Part shown: positions 53,060 through 60,879 of the stretch, one piece after another
Numbering within the stretch: position 1 is the first letter of the stretch
Layout of the letters: the number at the start of each line of letters is the position of its first letter
Assembly (NCBI GenBank): GCA_016707075.1
Contig: JADJII010000003.1
Location: 124,001 to 188,000 of the forward strand
DNA from: Egaibacter danicus
GTDB lineage: Bacteria; Pseudomonadota; Gammaproteobacteria; Burkholderiales; Burkholderiaceae_C
Reading direction: 5' to 3'
DNA: 64,000 nucleotides
The notes under the pieces: generated by a model
Database searches by the model: none
What the model was told of the DNA's origin: nothing
What the model saw: the letters and a program-made list of their open reading frames with translations, nothing else
Program-made: the position numbers and the translations under genes

Positions 53060-54754
53060 TCAGTAGTTGTCCAGCACCGCACCTTTGCTGGCGGTGGAGG
53101 CGTTGAAGGCGAATTTGGCTTGCACGCCGCGTGTGTAGCGCGGAGCGGGGGCTTTCCAGGCCGCCCGGCGCTTCGCAATTTCAGCATCGCTCACGTTGAG
53201 TTGCAGCAACAACTGGCGTGAGTCAATGGTGATGGAATCGCCTTCATGAATCAGCGCAATCGTGCCGCCGACAGCGGCTTCGGGCGCCACGTGGCCCACG
53301 ACCATGCCCCAGGTGCCGCCGGAGAAGCGCCCGTCGGTAATCAACCCCACGCTTTCACCTAACCCCGCGCCAATCAGCGCGCCGGTGGGGGCCAGCATTT
53401 CAGGCATGCCGGGGCCGCCCTTGGGACCCAGATAACGCAGCACCATCACGTCGCCCGCCACAATCTTGCCTGCCAGAATCGCAGCCAGCGCCGACTGCTC
53501 ATCGTCAAATACGCGTGCCGGGCCGGTCATCACCGGGTTTTTCAGACCCGTGATTTTGGCCACGCAGCCTTCAGGCGACAGGTTGCCTTTCAGAATGGCC
53601 AGATGGCCCTGCTTGTACATCGGGTTGTTGATGGGACGAATCACATCCTGATCAGCGCGCGGCACATCTGGCACATCTTTCAGCACCTCGGCAATGGTCT
53701 GACCGGTGATGGTGATGCAGTCGCCATGCAGCAGACCCGCCACCAGCAGCGTCTTCATGACCTGGGGGATGCCGCCAGCTTTGTGCAGATCGACCGCCAG
53801 GTACTTGCCGCTGGGCTTCAGGTCGCACAGGACCGGCGTTTTAACGCGCACGCGTTCGAAATCGTCAATCGTCCATTCCACGCCAGCCGCATGGGCAATG
53901 GCCAGGAAGTGCAGCACTGCGTTGGTCGAGCCACCGGTCGCCATGATCACGGCCACGGCGTTCTCAATTGCCTTTTTGGTCACGATATCGCGTGGCTTGA
54001 TGTCCTTTTTGATGGCTTCAATCAGCACCTTGGCTGATTCCTTGGCCGAGTTGGCTTTTTCGTCGTGCGGGTTGGCCATGGTCGAGGAGTAGGGCAGCGA
54101 AATGCCCAGCGCCTCGAATGCCGAACTCATGGTGTTAGCGGTGTACATGCCGCCGCATGAGCCCGTGCCAGGGATGGCACGCTGTTCGATTTCGTGCAGG
54201 TCAAAGTCGCTCAGGTTGCCGGCGGCGTTTTGGCCCACGGCTTCGAAGACGCTCACAATGTTGAGGTCTTGCCCCTTGTAGCGCCCCGGTAAAATCGTGC
54301 CGCCGTACACATAGATGGCGGGCACGTTGGCGCGCAGCATGCCCATGAGGCCGCCGGGCATGTTCTTGTCACAGCCGCCCACCACCAGGACGCCATCCAT
54401 CCACTGGCCCTGAACGCAGGTTTCGATGCAGTCCGAAATGACTTCGCGGCTCACCAGCGAGTACTTCATGCCTTCGGTGCCCATCGCCATGCCGTCGGAG
54501 ATGGTGGGGGTGCCGAAAACCTGTGCATTGCCACCGGCTTCTTCAATGCCGGCAATGGCTGCATCAGCCAGCTTTTGCAGGCCCGAGTTGCAGGGCGTGA
54601 TGGTGCTGTGGCCATTGGCAACGCCGACCATGGGCTTCTTGAAGTCGCCTTCTTCGTAGCCCATGGCGTAGTACATCGAGCGGTTGGGCGCGCGGGACTT
54701 GCCTTCGGTGATGTTTTTGCTGCGGGGGTTCAGGATGACGGGTTTGATGTCCAT
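53060..54754 (-). CDS. ilvD: Dihydroxy-acid dehydratase
   Basis: Third step of valine and isoleucine synthesis. Iron-sulfur ligand cysteines are in TPCNSGL, VGGCDKNMPGG and GSCGGMYTANTM. 564 residues, near the usual length for this branch. It is divergent from a LysR gene 121 bases away and lies far from ilvBHC in this window. Confidence 0.96.
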   Translation of the reverse strand: MDIKPVILNPRSKNITEGKSRAPNRSMYYAMGYEEGDFKKPMVGVANGHSTITPCNSGLQKLADAAIAGIEEAGGNAQVFGTPTISDGMAMGTEGMKYSLVSREVISDCIETCVQGQWMDGVLVVGGCDKNMPGGLMGMLRANVPAIYVYGGTILPGRYKGQDLNIVSVFEAVGQNAAGNLSDFDLHEIEQRAIPGTGSCGGMYTANTMSSAFEALGISLPYSSTMANPHDEKANSAKESAKVLIEAIKKDIKPRDIVTKKAIENAVAVIMATGGSTNAVLHFLAIAHAAGVEWTIDDFERVRVKTPVLCDLKPSGKYLAVDLHKAGGIPQVMKTLLVAGLLHGDCITITGQTIAEVLKDVPDVPRADQDVIRPINNPMYKQGHLAILKGNLSPEGCVAKITGLKNPVMTGPARVFDDEQSALAAILAGKIVAGDVMVLRYLGPKGGPGMPEMLAPTGALIGAGLGESVGLITDGRFSGGTWGMVVGHVAPEAAVGGTIALIHEGDSITIDSRQLLLQLNVSDAEIAKRRAAWKAPAPRYTRGVQAKFAFNASTASKGAVLDNY

Positions 54755-54875
54755 GGCAAATTTGTCTCTGGAATTGGGTTTTGGGGGTGAATTCAGGAAT
54801 TTTCAGCGTCGAGTATGCGCCGACTGATAAAACGATTCCAATATATTTTTAACGATGTATTAATATGTACAGCGT
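54755..54875. promoter_or_regulatory. ilvD-lysR divergent control region
   Basis: A 121-base AT-rich gap (CCAATATATTTTTAACGATG and ATTAATATGTACA near the LysR start) between divergent ilvD and a LysR gene, the usual place for a LysR-type operator. I cannot define a unique T-N11-A box. Confidence 0.45.
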
Positions 54876-55799
54876 ATGAGTGAATATGTACAAAAACCAT
54901 CGCCTGCCCACCTGATCGAGCTGCGTCTGTGGCGCCAGTTCGTGGCGGTGGCCGAAGAATTGCATTTTGGCCATGCCGCCCTGCGCCTGCACATGACCCA
55001 GCCGCCGCTGACTCAGGCCATTGCGCAGCTGGAAAAGCTGATGGGCGTGCGGTTGTTTGACCGCACCAAGCGCAGCGTCGCGCTCACCCCTGCGGGCGCT
55101 GCATTGCTGCCTGAGGCGCGTGACCTGCTGGCCCGCGCACAGGCCCTGCCTGCGCAGGCGCGTGCCGCTGCAGGCGGAGAAGTCGGCCGGTTGCGACTGG
55201 CCTTTGTCTCGACGGTTGGCTACGACTTGTTACCGCAATGGGTGCGTGCTTTTCGCGAGCGCTATCCGGCTGTGCAACTGGAATTGATCGAGGCGACCGG
55301 CGACGTGCAACTGCAAATGCTGGAGCGCGGCGAGATTGACGCGGGCTTCATGCTGCACTCGCCCGGGTTCGAGCCCCCTGGGCTGACACGCCTGCTGATC
55401 GCCAGCGAACCACTGGTGGTGGCGATGCCTGAAGCACATCCGCTGTCGGCAACAGCCATCGTCAGGCTGGACAAGTTGCTGGCCGAGCCCTTGATCATCT
55501 TCCCAAGGCGCATCGTGCCGTCGTTGTTTGACGCTATTTTTTCGATGTACCACGCTGTGGAGCGTTCACCCCAAATTGCCCAGGAAGCCATCCAGATGCA
55601 GACGATCGTGAATCTGGTTTCTGCCGGTTTGGGCATTGCCTGGGTGCCCGCCAGTGTGCGGCAATTTCAGCGCAGCGGCGTGGTGTACCGCTCTGTCAGG
55701 GCAGGCAAGGGCAGGCTGATGCCGGAATGCGAGACCAGTCTGGTGTGGTCGCGTCGGGGTCCGGTACTGGAAAAGTTCTTGACGTTTATGCCAGTTTGA
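54876..55799 (+). CDS. LysR-family transcriptional regulator
   Basis: A 307-residue regulator. The N-terminal winged helix-turn-helix is about 14-75 (LRLWRQFVAVAEELHFGHAA, LTQAIAQLEKLMGVRLFDRT), followed by a periplasmic-binding-like effector domain (about 100-300, GRLRLAFVSTVGYDLLPQWV). It is divergent from ilvD and probably regulates it or itself. The effector is unknown. Confidence 0.92.
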   Translation: MSEYVQKPSPAHLIELRLWRQFVAVAEELHFGHAALRLHMTQPPLTQAIAQLEKLMGVRLFDRTKRSVALTPAGAALLPEARDLLARAQALPAQARAAAGGEVGRLRLAFVSTVGYDLLPQWVRAFRERYPAVQLELIEATGDVQLQMLERGEIDAGFMLHSPGFEPPGLTRLLIASEPLVVAMPEAHPLSATAIVRLDKLLAEPLIIFPRRIVPSLFDAIFSMYHAVERSPQIAQEAIQMQTIVNLVSAGLGIAWVPASVRQFQRSGVVYRSVRAGKGRLMPECETSLVWSRRGPVLEKFLTFMPV

Positions 55800-55862
55800 T
55801 CCAGAGAGCCGGCGCAAGACAGCCGACCGCGCCCATGAGTGGCATGCGTGCAAAATACAGGC

Positions 55863-56672
55863 ATGCTCGTTCATCCCCAAATCGACCCCATTGCCATTCA
55901 ACTCGGTCCTCTGGCCGTGCACTGGTACGGCCTGACGTACCTCGCGGCCTTTGGTCTGTTCATGTTTTTAGGCATGCGCCGCCTCAGGCATCCACCGTTT
56001 GCTGCCATCACCGGGCCAAGCGCTTGGTCGCGAGGCGACGTGGAGGACATCCTGTTTCTGGGCGTGATGGGCGTTGTCCTTGGTGGGCGTATTGGTTATT
56101 GCCTGTTTTACAAGCCCGGCTATTACCTGGCCCATCCGCTGGAGATTTTTGCCGTGTGGCAGGGTGGCATGAGCTTTCATGGCGGCATGCTGGGGGTAAT
56201 CGGGTCCATGATCTGGTTCGCCGTGTCGCGCAAGCGGCCTTTCTTGCAGGTGGCTGATTTTGTGGCGCCATGTGTGCCCACGGGGCTGGCGGCCGGGCGC
56301 GTGGGTAATTTCATCAATGGCGAGCTGTGGGGACGATTGGCAGACCCCAGCTTGCCTTGGGGCATGGTGTTTCGCGGTGCGGGCGACTTGCCGCGGCACC
56401 CGTCTCAGGTGTATCAGTTCTTGATGGAAGGCTTGCTGCTGTTTGTCTTGTTGTGGCTGTATGCCCGCAAGGAGCGAAAGCCGGGACAAGTGGCGGCGGT
56501 TTTTTTGCTGGGTTACGGTGTATTTCGCTTCATTGCCGAGTTTTTCCGTGAGCCGGATGCGCACCTGGGCCTGCTGTCGTTGGGCATGAGTATGGGGCAG
56601 TGGTTGTGTGTGCCGATGATTCTGGGTGGTACGGGGTTGTGGTGGTGGGCTGGGCAACGACGGACCCGGTAA
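55863..56672 (+). CDS. lgt: Prolipoprotein diacylglyceryl transferase
   Basis: Transfers diacylglycerol to the lipobox Cys of prelipoproteins. 269 residues with about seven helices. It has the signature GRVGNFINGELWGR and the conserved HGGMLG and HPSQVYQ motifs. The ATG at 55863 matches the family N-terminus (HPQIDPIAIQLGPLAVHWYG); the frame opens at 55839. It follows the LysR gene by 63 bases. Confidence 0.96.
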   Translation: MLVHPQIDPIAIQLGPLAVHWYGLTYLAAFGLFMFLGMRRLRHPPFAAITGPSAWSRGDVEDILFLGVMGVVLGGRIGYCLFYKPGYYLAHPLEIFAVWQGGMSFHGGMLGVIGSMIWFAVSRKRPFLQVADFVAPCVPTGLAAGRVGNFINGELWGRLADPSLPWGMVFRGAGDLPRHPSQVYQFLMEGLLLFVLLWLYARKERKPGQVAAVFLLGYGVFRFIAEFFREPDAHLGLLSLGMSMGQWLCVPMILGGTGLWWWAGQRRTR

Positions 56673-56760
56673 ATACCTGACATCAAGGCAAGCAATCGCA
56701 CAGCAGCTTGCCTGGCAGGTGGCGATTACAAATCATTGAGGGTAAACACCGGGGCAGTTT

Positions 56761-56815
56761 TTACAATTTGTTATTGCGTAGAGTTTTGTAATTACTGATA
56801 ATTATGTGAAATTAC
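56761..56815. promoter_or_regulatory. Candidate operator upstream of the malonate regulator
   Basis: AT-rich with overlapping inverted repeats: TAATT-N6-AATTA at 56789-56804, GTAATT and AAATTAC at 56788-56815, and TTACAA with TTGTAA at 56761 and 56786. GntR/FCD regulators often bind such sites before their own gene. Confidence 0.4.
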
Positions 56816-56829
56816 CGACAAGGTTGGCG

Positions 56830-57498
56830 ATGCGCCTGATTCAAAACTCCCTGCACGACGAAGTGGCCGCCACCTTGCGCGACCGCATTTTTTCGGGCGA
56901 ACTGGCTCCCGGCAGCTTCCTGGACGAAGTGGGGTTGTGCGAAAGCCTGACCATCTCGCGCACGCCGCTGCGCGAGGCGCTGAAAGTGTTGACGGCGGAA
57001 GGCCTGGTGCGTCACGAGCCACGGCGTGGCTGTTTTGTGAACCAGGTGACCGAGCAGGATCTGGACGAGATCTTCCCGGTGATTGCGCTGCTGGAAGGGC
57101 GTTGCGCGTTTGAGGCCGCCCGCAACGCCACCGATGCGGACCTGGCCGTACTGGAAACCCTGCACCAGCGGCTGAACGGCCACGCCAAAGCGCGGCGCAT
57201 CACCGATTACTACACCGCCAACTTCGCCATTCATGAGGCCATCATCACTCTGGCCAACAACCGCTGGCTGGCCCAGGTGATCGGGGATTTGCGCAAGATT
57301 CTCAAACTGGCGCGTCTGCAAAGCTTGCAGGCCACGGGGCGCATGGACCAGAGTCTGAGCGAGCACATGGCGGTGTTTGCCGCCCTCAAGGCCCGTGACA
57401 GCGAAGGCGCCGACGCCGCCATGCGCACGCACCTGACTCGCCAGCGCGAAGCCCTGCGCGCTTTGATGCGCAACCACACCAGCAAGGTACAGGCATGA
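56830..57498 (+). CDS. GntR-family (FCD) transcriptional regulator, probable malonate regulator
   Basis: A 222-residue regulator. The winged helix-turn-helix is about 5-70 (LHDEVAATLRDRIFSGELAP, SRTPLREALKVLTAEGLV) and the all-helical FCD effector domain about 80-210, with metal-site histidines in HLTRQREALRAL. It overlaps the malonyl-CoA decarboxylase start by four bases, matching MatR/MdcY-type regulators of malonate genes. The ATG at 56830 was chosen; an in-frame GTG lies at 56806. Confidence 0.88.
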   Translation: MRLIQNSLHDEVAATLRDRIFSGELAPGSFLDEVGLCESLTISRTPLREALKVLTAEGLVRHEPRRGCFVNQVTEQDLDEIFPVIALLEGRCAFEAARNATDADLAVLETLHQRLNGHAKARRITDYYTANFAIHEAIITLANNRWLAQVIGDLRKILKLARLQSLQATGRMDQSLSEHMAVFAALKARDSEGADAAMRTHLTRQREALRALMRNHTSKVQA

Positions 57499-59018
57499 AC
57501 ACCACTACGACATGGATCACACGCAAGGTCTCCGGGCTGCTGCCGCATGCAGGCGCTAAAGGTGCATCAAAAGGTAATTTGAGCAAAATTAACCAAGAAA
57601 ATGTGCCTCTAGCCCCCGTGGATATTGCGCAAACAGCTATTAAAACAGTAGCGTCAGACAAGAGCTCAGGCAGCAAACTGCGCTCCACCCGCGAGCGCCT
57701 GCAAGGCAGTTTGCGCCATAAGGAAGAAGCCCTGTCGCCCCGCGTGCTGCGCCGCACGTTGGAGGAGCTGCGGGCCATTGTGGATCCGCAGATCAGCGAA
57801 GTCGAGGGTGGTCGCCGGGCGCAGGGTGTGGCGCGCTGGTACGCCAGCGCCACGCTGGAGCAGCGGCGCGACATGTGGCTGCTGATGAGCGAGCAGTTTG
57901 TGGCCGACCCGCAAGTCGTCAAAGTCGCGCAAGCCCAGTTTGCCGCCGCTGTGGGTACGCCCGACGAAGCTGCTGCCGAAGTGCACTACCGCCGTGCCAC
58001 CGTGTCGCCGCGCAGGCGATTGCTGCAGCGCTTCAGCGCGTTCCCCGCGGGCATCCGTTTCCTGGTGGACTTGCGGGCCGACATGCTGCCTCACCTGAAG
58101 GCCGACAAACGCCTGCAGGCGCTGGACGTGGAGATGGAATACATGTTCTCCACCTGGTTTGACGTGGGTTTTCTCGACCTGCGCCCCATCAGCTGGGACT
58201 CGCCCGCGTCGCTGATTGAAAAGCTCATCAAATACGAAGCGGTGCACGATATCAAGAGCTGGGCCGATGTGAAAAACCGGCTCGACTCCGACCGCCGCTG
58301 CTACGGCTTCTTTCACCCCCGCCTGCCCGACGAGCCGCTGATTTTTGTGGAAGTGGCTTTCATGGACGAGATGGCCAGCAGCATCACACCGTTGCTGGAC
58401 GAAGCCGCCAGCGCCGCAGACCTCAAGAAAGCCACCACGGCGATTTTTTACTCCATCAGCAACACGCAGGCTGGACTGCGCGGCGTGAGCTTTGGCGACT
58501 CGCTGATCAAGCGCGTGGTGGAAACCCTGAAGCTGGAGTTCCCCAAGCTCAAGGTGTTTGCCACCCTGTCGCCCATCCCCGGTTTTCGGGCCTGGCTGGG
58601 CAAAAACGCCGCCACCATGCTGGAGAAGCTGGACGATAAAAGCCGCCTGCAACTGGGCCGCGTGCTGGGGTTCGGCCCGCCGGGGCCGGATCATTTTTTG
58701 AGTGCTGCCGACAAGGCACTGACACTGGATGCCAAGTCGCCCGTGCGCAGCCTGCTGTTGCAAAGCGCCGCGCACTACCTTGGCAGCGAGATCAGGGACG
58801 GCAAGCCCGTAGACCCGGTGGCGCGGTTTCACCTGGGCAACGGCGCGCGGGTCGAGCGGCTGAACTGGGCGGGTGACCCGTCTGCCAAAGGTCTGAAGCA
58901 GTCTTGCGGTTTGATGGTGAATTACCTGTACGACCTCAAGCGGCTGGACAAGCACCGCGCGATGCTGGCGCAGGGCAAAATCGCGGTATCGGGTGACATT
59001 GAAGACTTGCAGTTTTAA
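57495..59018 (+). CDS. matA: Malonyl-CoA decarboxylase
   Basis: Decarboxylates malonyl-CoA to acetyl-CoA. The N-terminal helical domain (about 60-180) includes ALSPRVLRRTLEELRAIVDP. The GNAT-like catalytic domain has FFHPRLPDEPLIFVEVAFMD and FYSISNTQAGLRGVSFG. At 507 residues it is longer than bacterial MatA (about 460). The extra N-terminal stretch (about residues 20-60) includes VPLAPVDIAQTAIKTVAS, encoded by the dispersed repeat in sense orientation. It is the second gene of the malonate locus. Confidence 0.93.
   Translation: MNTTTTWITRKVSGLLPHAGAKGASKGNLSKINQENVPLAPVDIAQTAIKTVASDKSSGSKLRSTRERLQGSLRHKEEALSPRVLRRTLEELRAIVDPQISEVEGGRRAQGVARWYASATLEQRRDMWLLMSEQFVADPQVVKVAQAQFAAAVGTPDEAAAEVHYRRATVSPRRRLLQRFSAFPAGIRFLVDLRADMLPHLKADKRLQALDVEMEYMFSTWFDVGFLDLRPISWDSPASLIEKLIKYEAVHDIKSWADVKNRLDSDRRCYGFFHPRLPDEPLIFVEVAFMDEMASSITPLLDEAASAADLKKATTAIFYSISNTQAGLRGVSFGDSLIKRVVETLKLEFPKLKVFATLSPIPGFRAWLGKNAATMLEKLDDKSRLQLGRVLGFGPPGPDHFLSAADKALTLDAKSPVRSLLLQSAAHYLGSEIRDGKPVDPVARFHLGNGARVERLNWAGDPSAKGLKQSCGLMVNYLYDLKRLDKHRAMLAQGKIAVSGDIEDLQF
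57593..57655 (+). repeat. Dispersed repeat copy inside matA (in frame, sense)
   Basis: CCTCTAGCCCCCGTGGATAT, then TGCGCAAACAGCTATTAAAAC and AGTAGCG. matA reads it as PLAPVDIAQTAIKTVAS. It is in the same frame relative to the element as the copy in the hydratase gene. Confidence 0.75.
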
Positions 59019-59057
59019 GTTTTGGTGTAATTTTATTAACAACGACAGGAGACAACC

Positions 59058-60059
59058 ATGATCCACAACGATCCAATCCAGACCTTTCCACGGCGCACGG
59101 TTTTGCGCATGGCCGCAGCCGCTGCGGCCGCCTCTGCGCTGGGCGCTCAGGCGCAAAGTGCATGGCCCGCCAAGCCGGTGACGCTGGTGGTGCCGTTTCC
59201 CGCCGGTGGGGGCACCGACGCCTTTGCGCGGCCCCTGTCGGCGCAGTTTGCGCGGCTCACCGGCAAGCAACTGGTTATTGACAACCGCGGTGGTGCGGGT
59301 GGCACGCTGGGCGCCGGCATCGCCGCCAAGGCCGCGCCCGACGGCTACACGCTGTTTATGGGCGCGGTGCACCATGCCATTGCCCCGTCGATGTACCCCA
59401 AGCTGGACTACGACATCGAGAAAGACTTTGTACCGTTGGCCTTGGTGGCCAACGTGCCGCAGGTGCTGGTGATCAACCCGAAAAAGGTGCCTGTCAATGA
59501 CTTCAAGGGTTTTCTGGAGTTCGTGCGCAAGAATCCTGGCAAGCTGAACTACGGATCAGCCGGCAGTGGCACTTCTCACCATCTGGCCGGCGAACTGTTC
59601 AAGCAGCAAAGCAAAACCTTCATCACACACATTCCCTATCGTGGAGCAGGTCCGGCGCTTCAGGGGTTAATTGCCGGTGACGTGGAGATGATGTTCGACG
59701 GCCTGGGTTCGTCGGCCAACCACATCAAGGGTGGCCGCATCAAGGCACTGATGATGGCGGGCGCCAAGCGCAACCCCGCGTTCCCCGATGTGCCGAGTGC
59801 GGCCGAGCTGGGTTTCCCTGAATACACCGTGACCACCTGGTACGGCATCTGGGTGCCCAAAGGTACGCCAGCGGATATTCAGGCGCGCATTGTCGAAGAA
59901 ATCAACAAGGCCGGTTTGTCGGATGAAGCCAAGGCCGTGTGGGCAGCACAGGGCGCCGAGTTTGGCACGCTCTCTCCACAGCAGTTTGGCAACTTTGTCA
60001 GTGCAGAAGTCAAGCGCTGGTCGGTGGTGGTGAAGGCTTCAGGCGCCAAGCTGGACTGA
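59058..60059 (+). CDS. Bug-family tripartite tricarboxylate transporter receptor
   Basis: A 333-residue periplasmic binding protein with a Tat-like leader (RRTVLRMAAAAAAASALGAQ). The fold markers are WPAKPVTLVVPFPAGGGTD, NRGGAGGTLGA and YGSAGSGTSHHLAGELF, typical of Bug proteins that bind carboxylates. Its place between matA and matB suggests it binds malonate. No membrane subunits are encoded nearby. The stop overlaps the hydratase start (TGATG). Confidence 0.9.
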   Translation: MIHNDPIQTFPRRTVLRMAAAAAAASALGAQAQSAWPAKPVTLVVPFPAGGGTDAFARPLSAQFARLTGKQLVIDNRGGAGGTLGAGIAAKAAPDGYTLFMGAVHHAIAPSMYPKLDYDIEKDFVPLALVANVPQVLVINPKKVPVNDFKGFLEFVRKNPGKLNYGSAGSGTSHHLAGELFKQQSKTFITHIPYRGAGPALQGLIAGDVEMMFDGLGSSANHIKGGRIKALMMAGAKRNPAFPDVPSAAELGFPEYTVTTWYGIWVPKGTPADIQARIVEEINKAGLSDEAKAVWAAQGAEFGTLSPQQFGNFVSAEVKRWSVVVKASGAKLD

Positions 60060-60872
60060 TGTCTGCCCGCATTGTTTTCGAGGAGGGTGACGATGGCGTG
60101 GCGTCAGTCACGCTGTCTCACCCGGGTAAGTTCAACGCCATGTCGCGTGCGATGTGGCGCGAGTTGCGTGCCGGGTTTGAGTGCCTGCAAAGCAGCGCCA
60201 GCCTGCGCTGCGTCCTTATCAAGGGGGGAGAGTGGCCATTTCTGCGCAGGGGGTGACATCTCGGAATACGCGGATTTTCGCTTTCAGGAAGAGAGCCTGC
60301 GCACGTTTCATGAAGATGACGTCTGGGGCGGTCTGCAGTCCATGCTGGACTGCGACGTGCCCATCGTGGCGCAGATTGAAGGCAACTGCATGGGCGCAGG
60401 CATTGAAATCGCCAGCTGCTGCGACATCCGTATTGCCAGTACCGCTGCCCGGTTTGGTGCACCCATTGCCCGCCTGGGTTTCCCGATGGCGCCGCGCGAA
60501 ACCGAGTTGGTGCTGCGCGAAGCCGGGGCATTGACGGTTCGGGAAATGCTGCTGGAAGCCGCAGTGTTTGATGCAGCACAGATGCTGAGCCGTGGCTTCC
60601 TCAACCGTATAGTCGCCGTCGAGCAATGTGCGCCAGAGGCGATGGCCACCGCACAACGCGTGGCCACGCTGGCCCCGGCGGCTGCACGCATGAACAAGCA
60701 GTACATTCGTGCTTTTCATGCACAAAATAGCCTTCCAACCCTCGCCGAGTATGCGTTACCAGCTATTCATTCAATAGCAACCATGACCCAACAGGCCTAC
60801 CGTTATGCTGACAGCCCCGAACACCGGGAAGGCATTGCCGCGTTTGTTGAAAAGCGCAAACCCGTCTTTTGA
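60059..60872 (+). pseudogene. Enoyl-CoA hydratase/isomerase family gene with a frameshift
   Basis: The crotonase-fold N-terminus (ARIVFEEGDDGVASVTLSHP) reads from the ATG at 60059 to a TGA at 60256. From about 60230 the other frame continues with GHFCAGGDISEYADFRF, the oxyanion-hole motif, to the normal end. Dropping one G from the run of six at 60223-60228 joins both frames (IKGESGHFCAGGD). It may be a sequencing error, a real mutation or slippage. Near the C-terminus LPTLAEYALPAIHSIA is encoded by the dispersed repeat. It lies between the Bug gene and matB. Confidence 0.85.
60721..60781 (+). repeat. Dispersed repeat copy inside the hydratase gene (in frame, sense)
   Basis: CCAACCCTCGCCGAGTATGC, then GTTACCAGCTATTCATTCAA and TAGCAA. 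It is read as PTLAEYALPAIHSIATM, in the same frame relative to the element as in matA. Confidence 0.75.
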
Positions 60873-60879
60873 GAATTCC

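Noticed and set aside
57666..59375. A long open frame (569 codons) antisense to matA
   Set aside because: It shadows matA and the Bug gene, with His/Gln/Arg-rich composition typical of a reversed frame.
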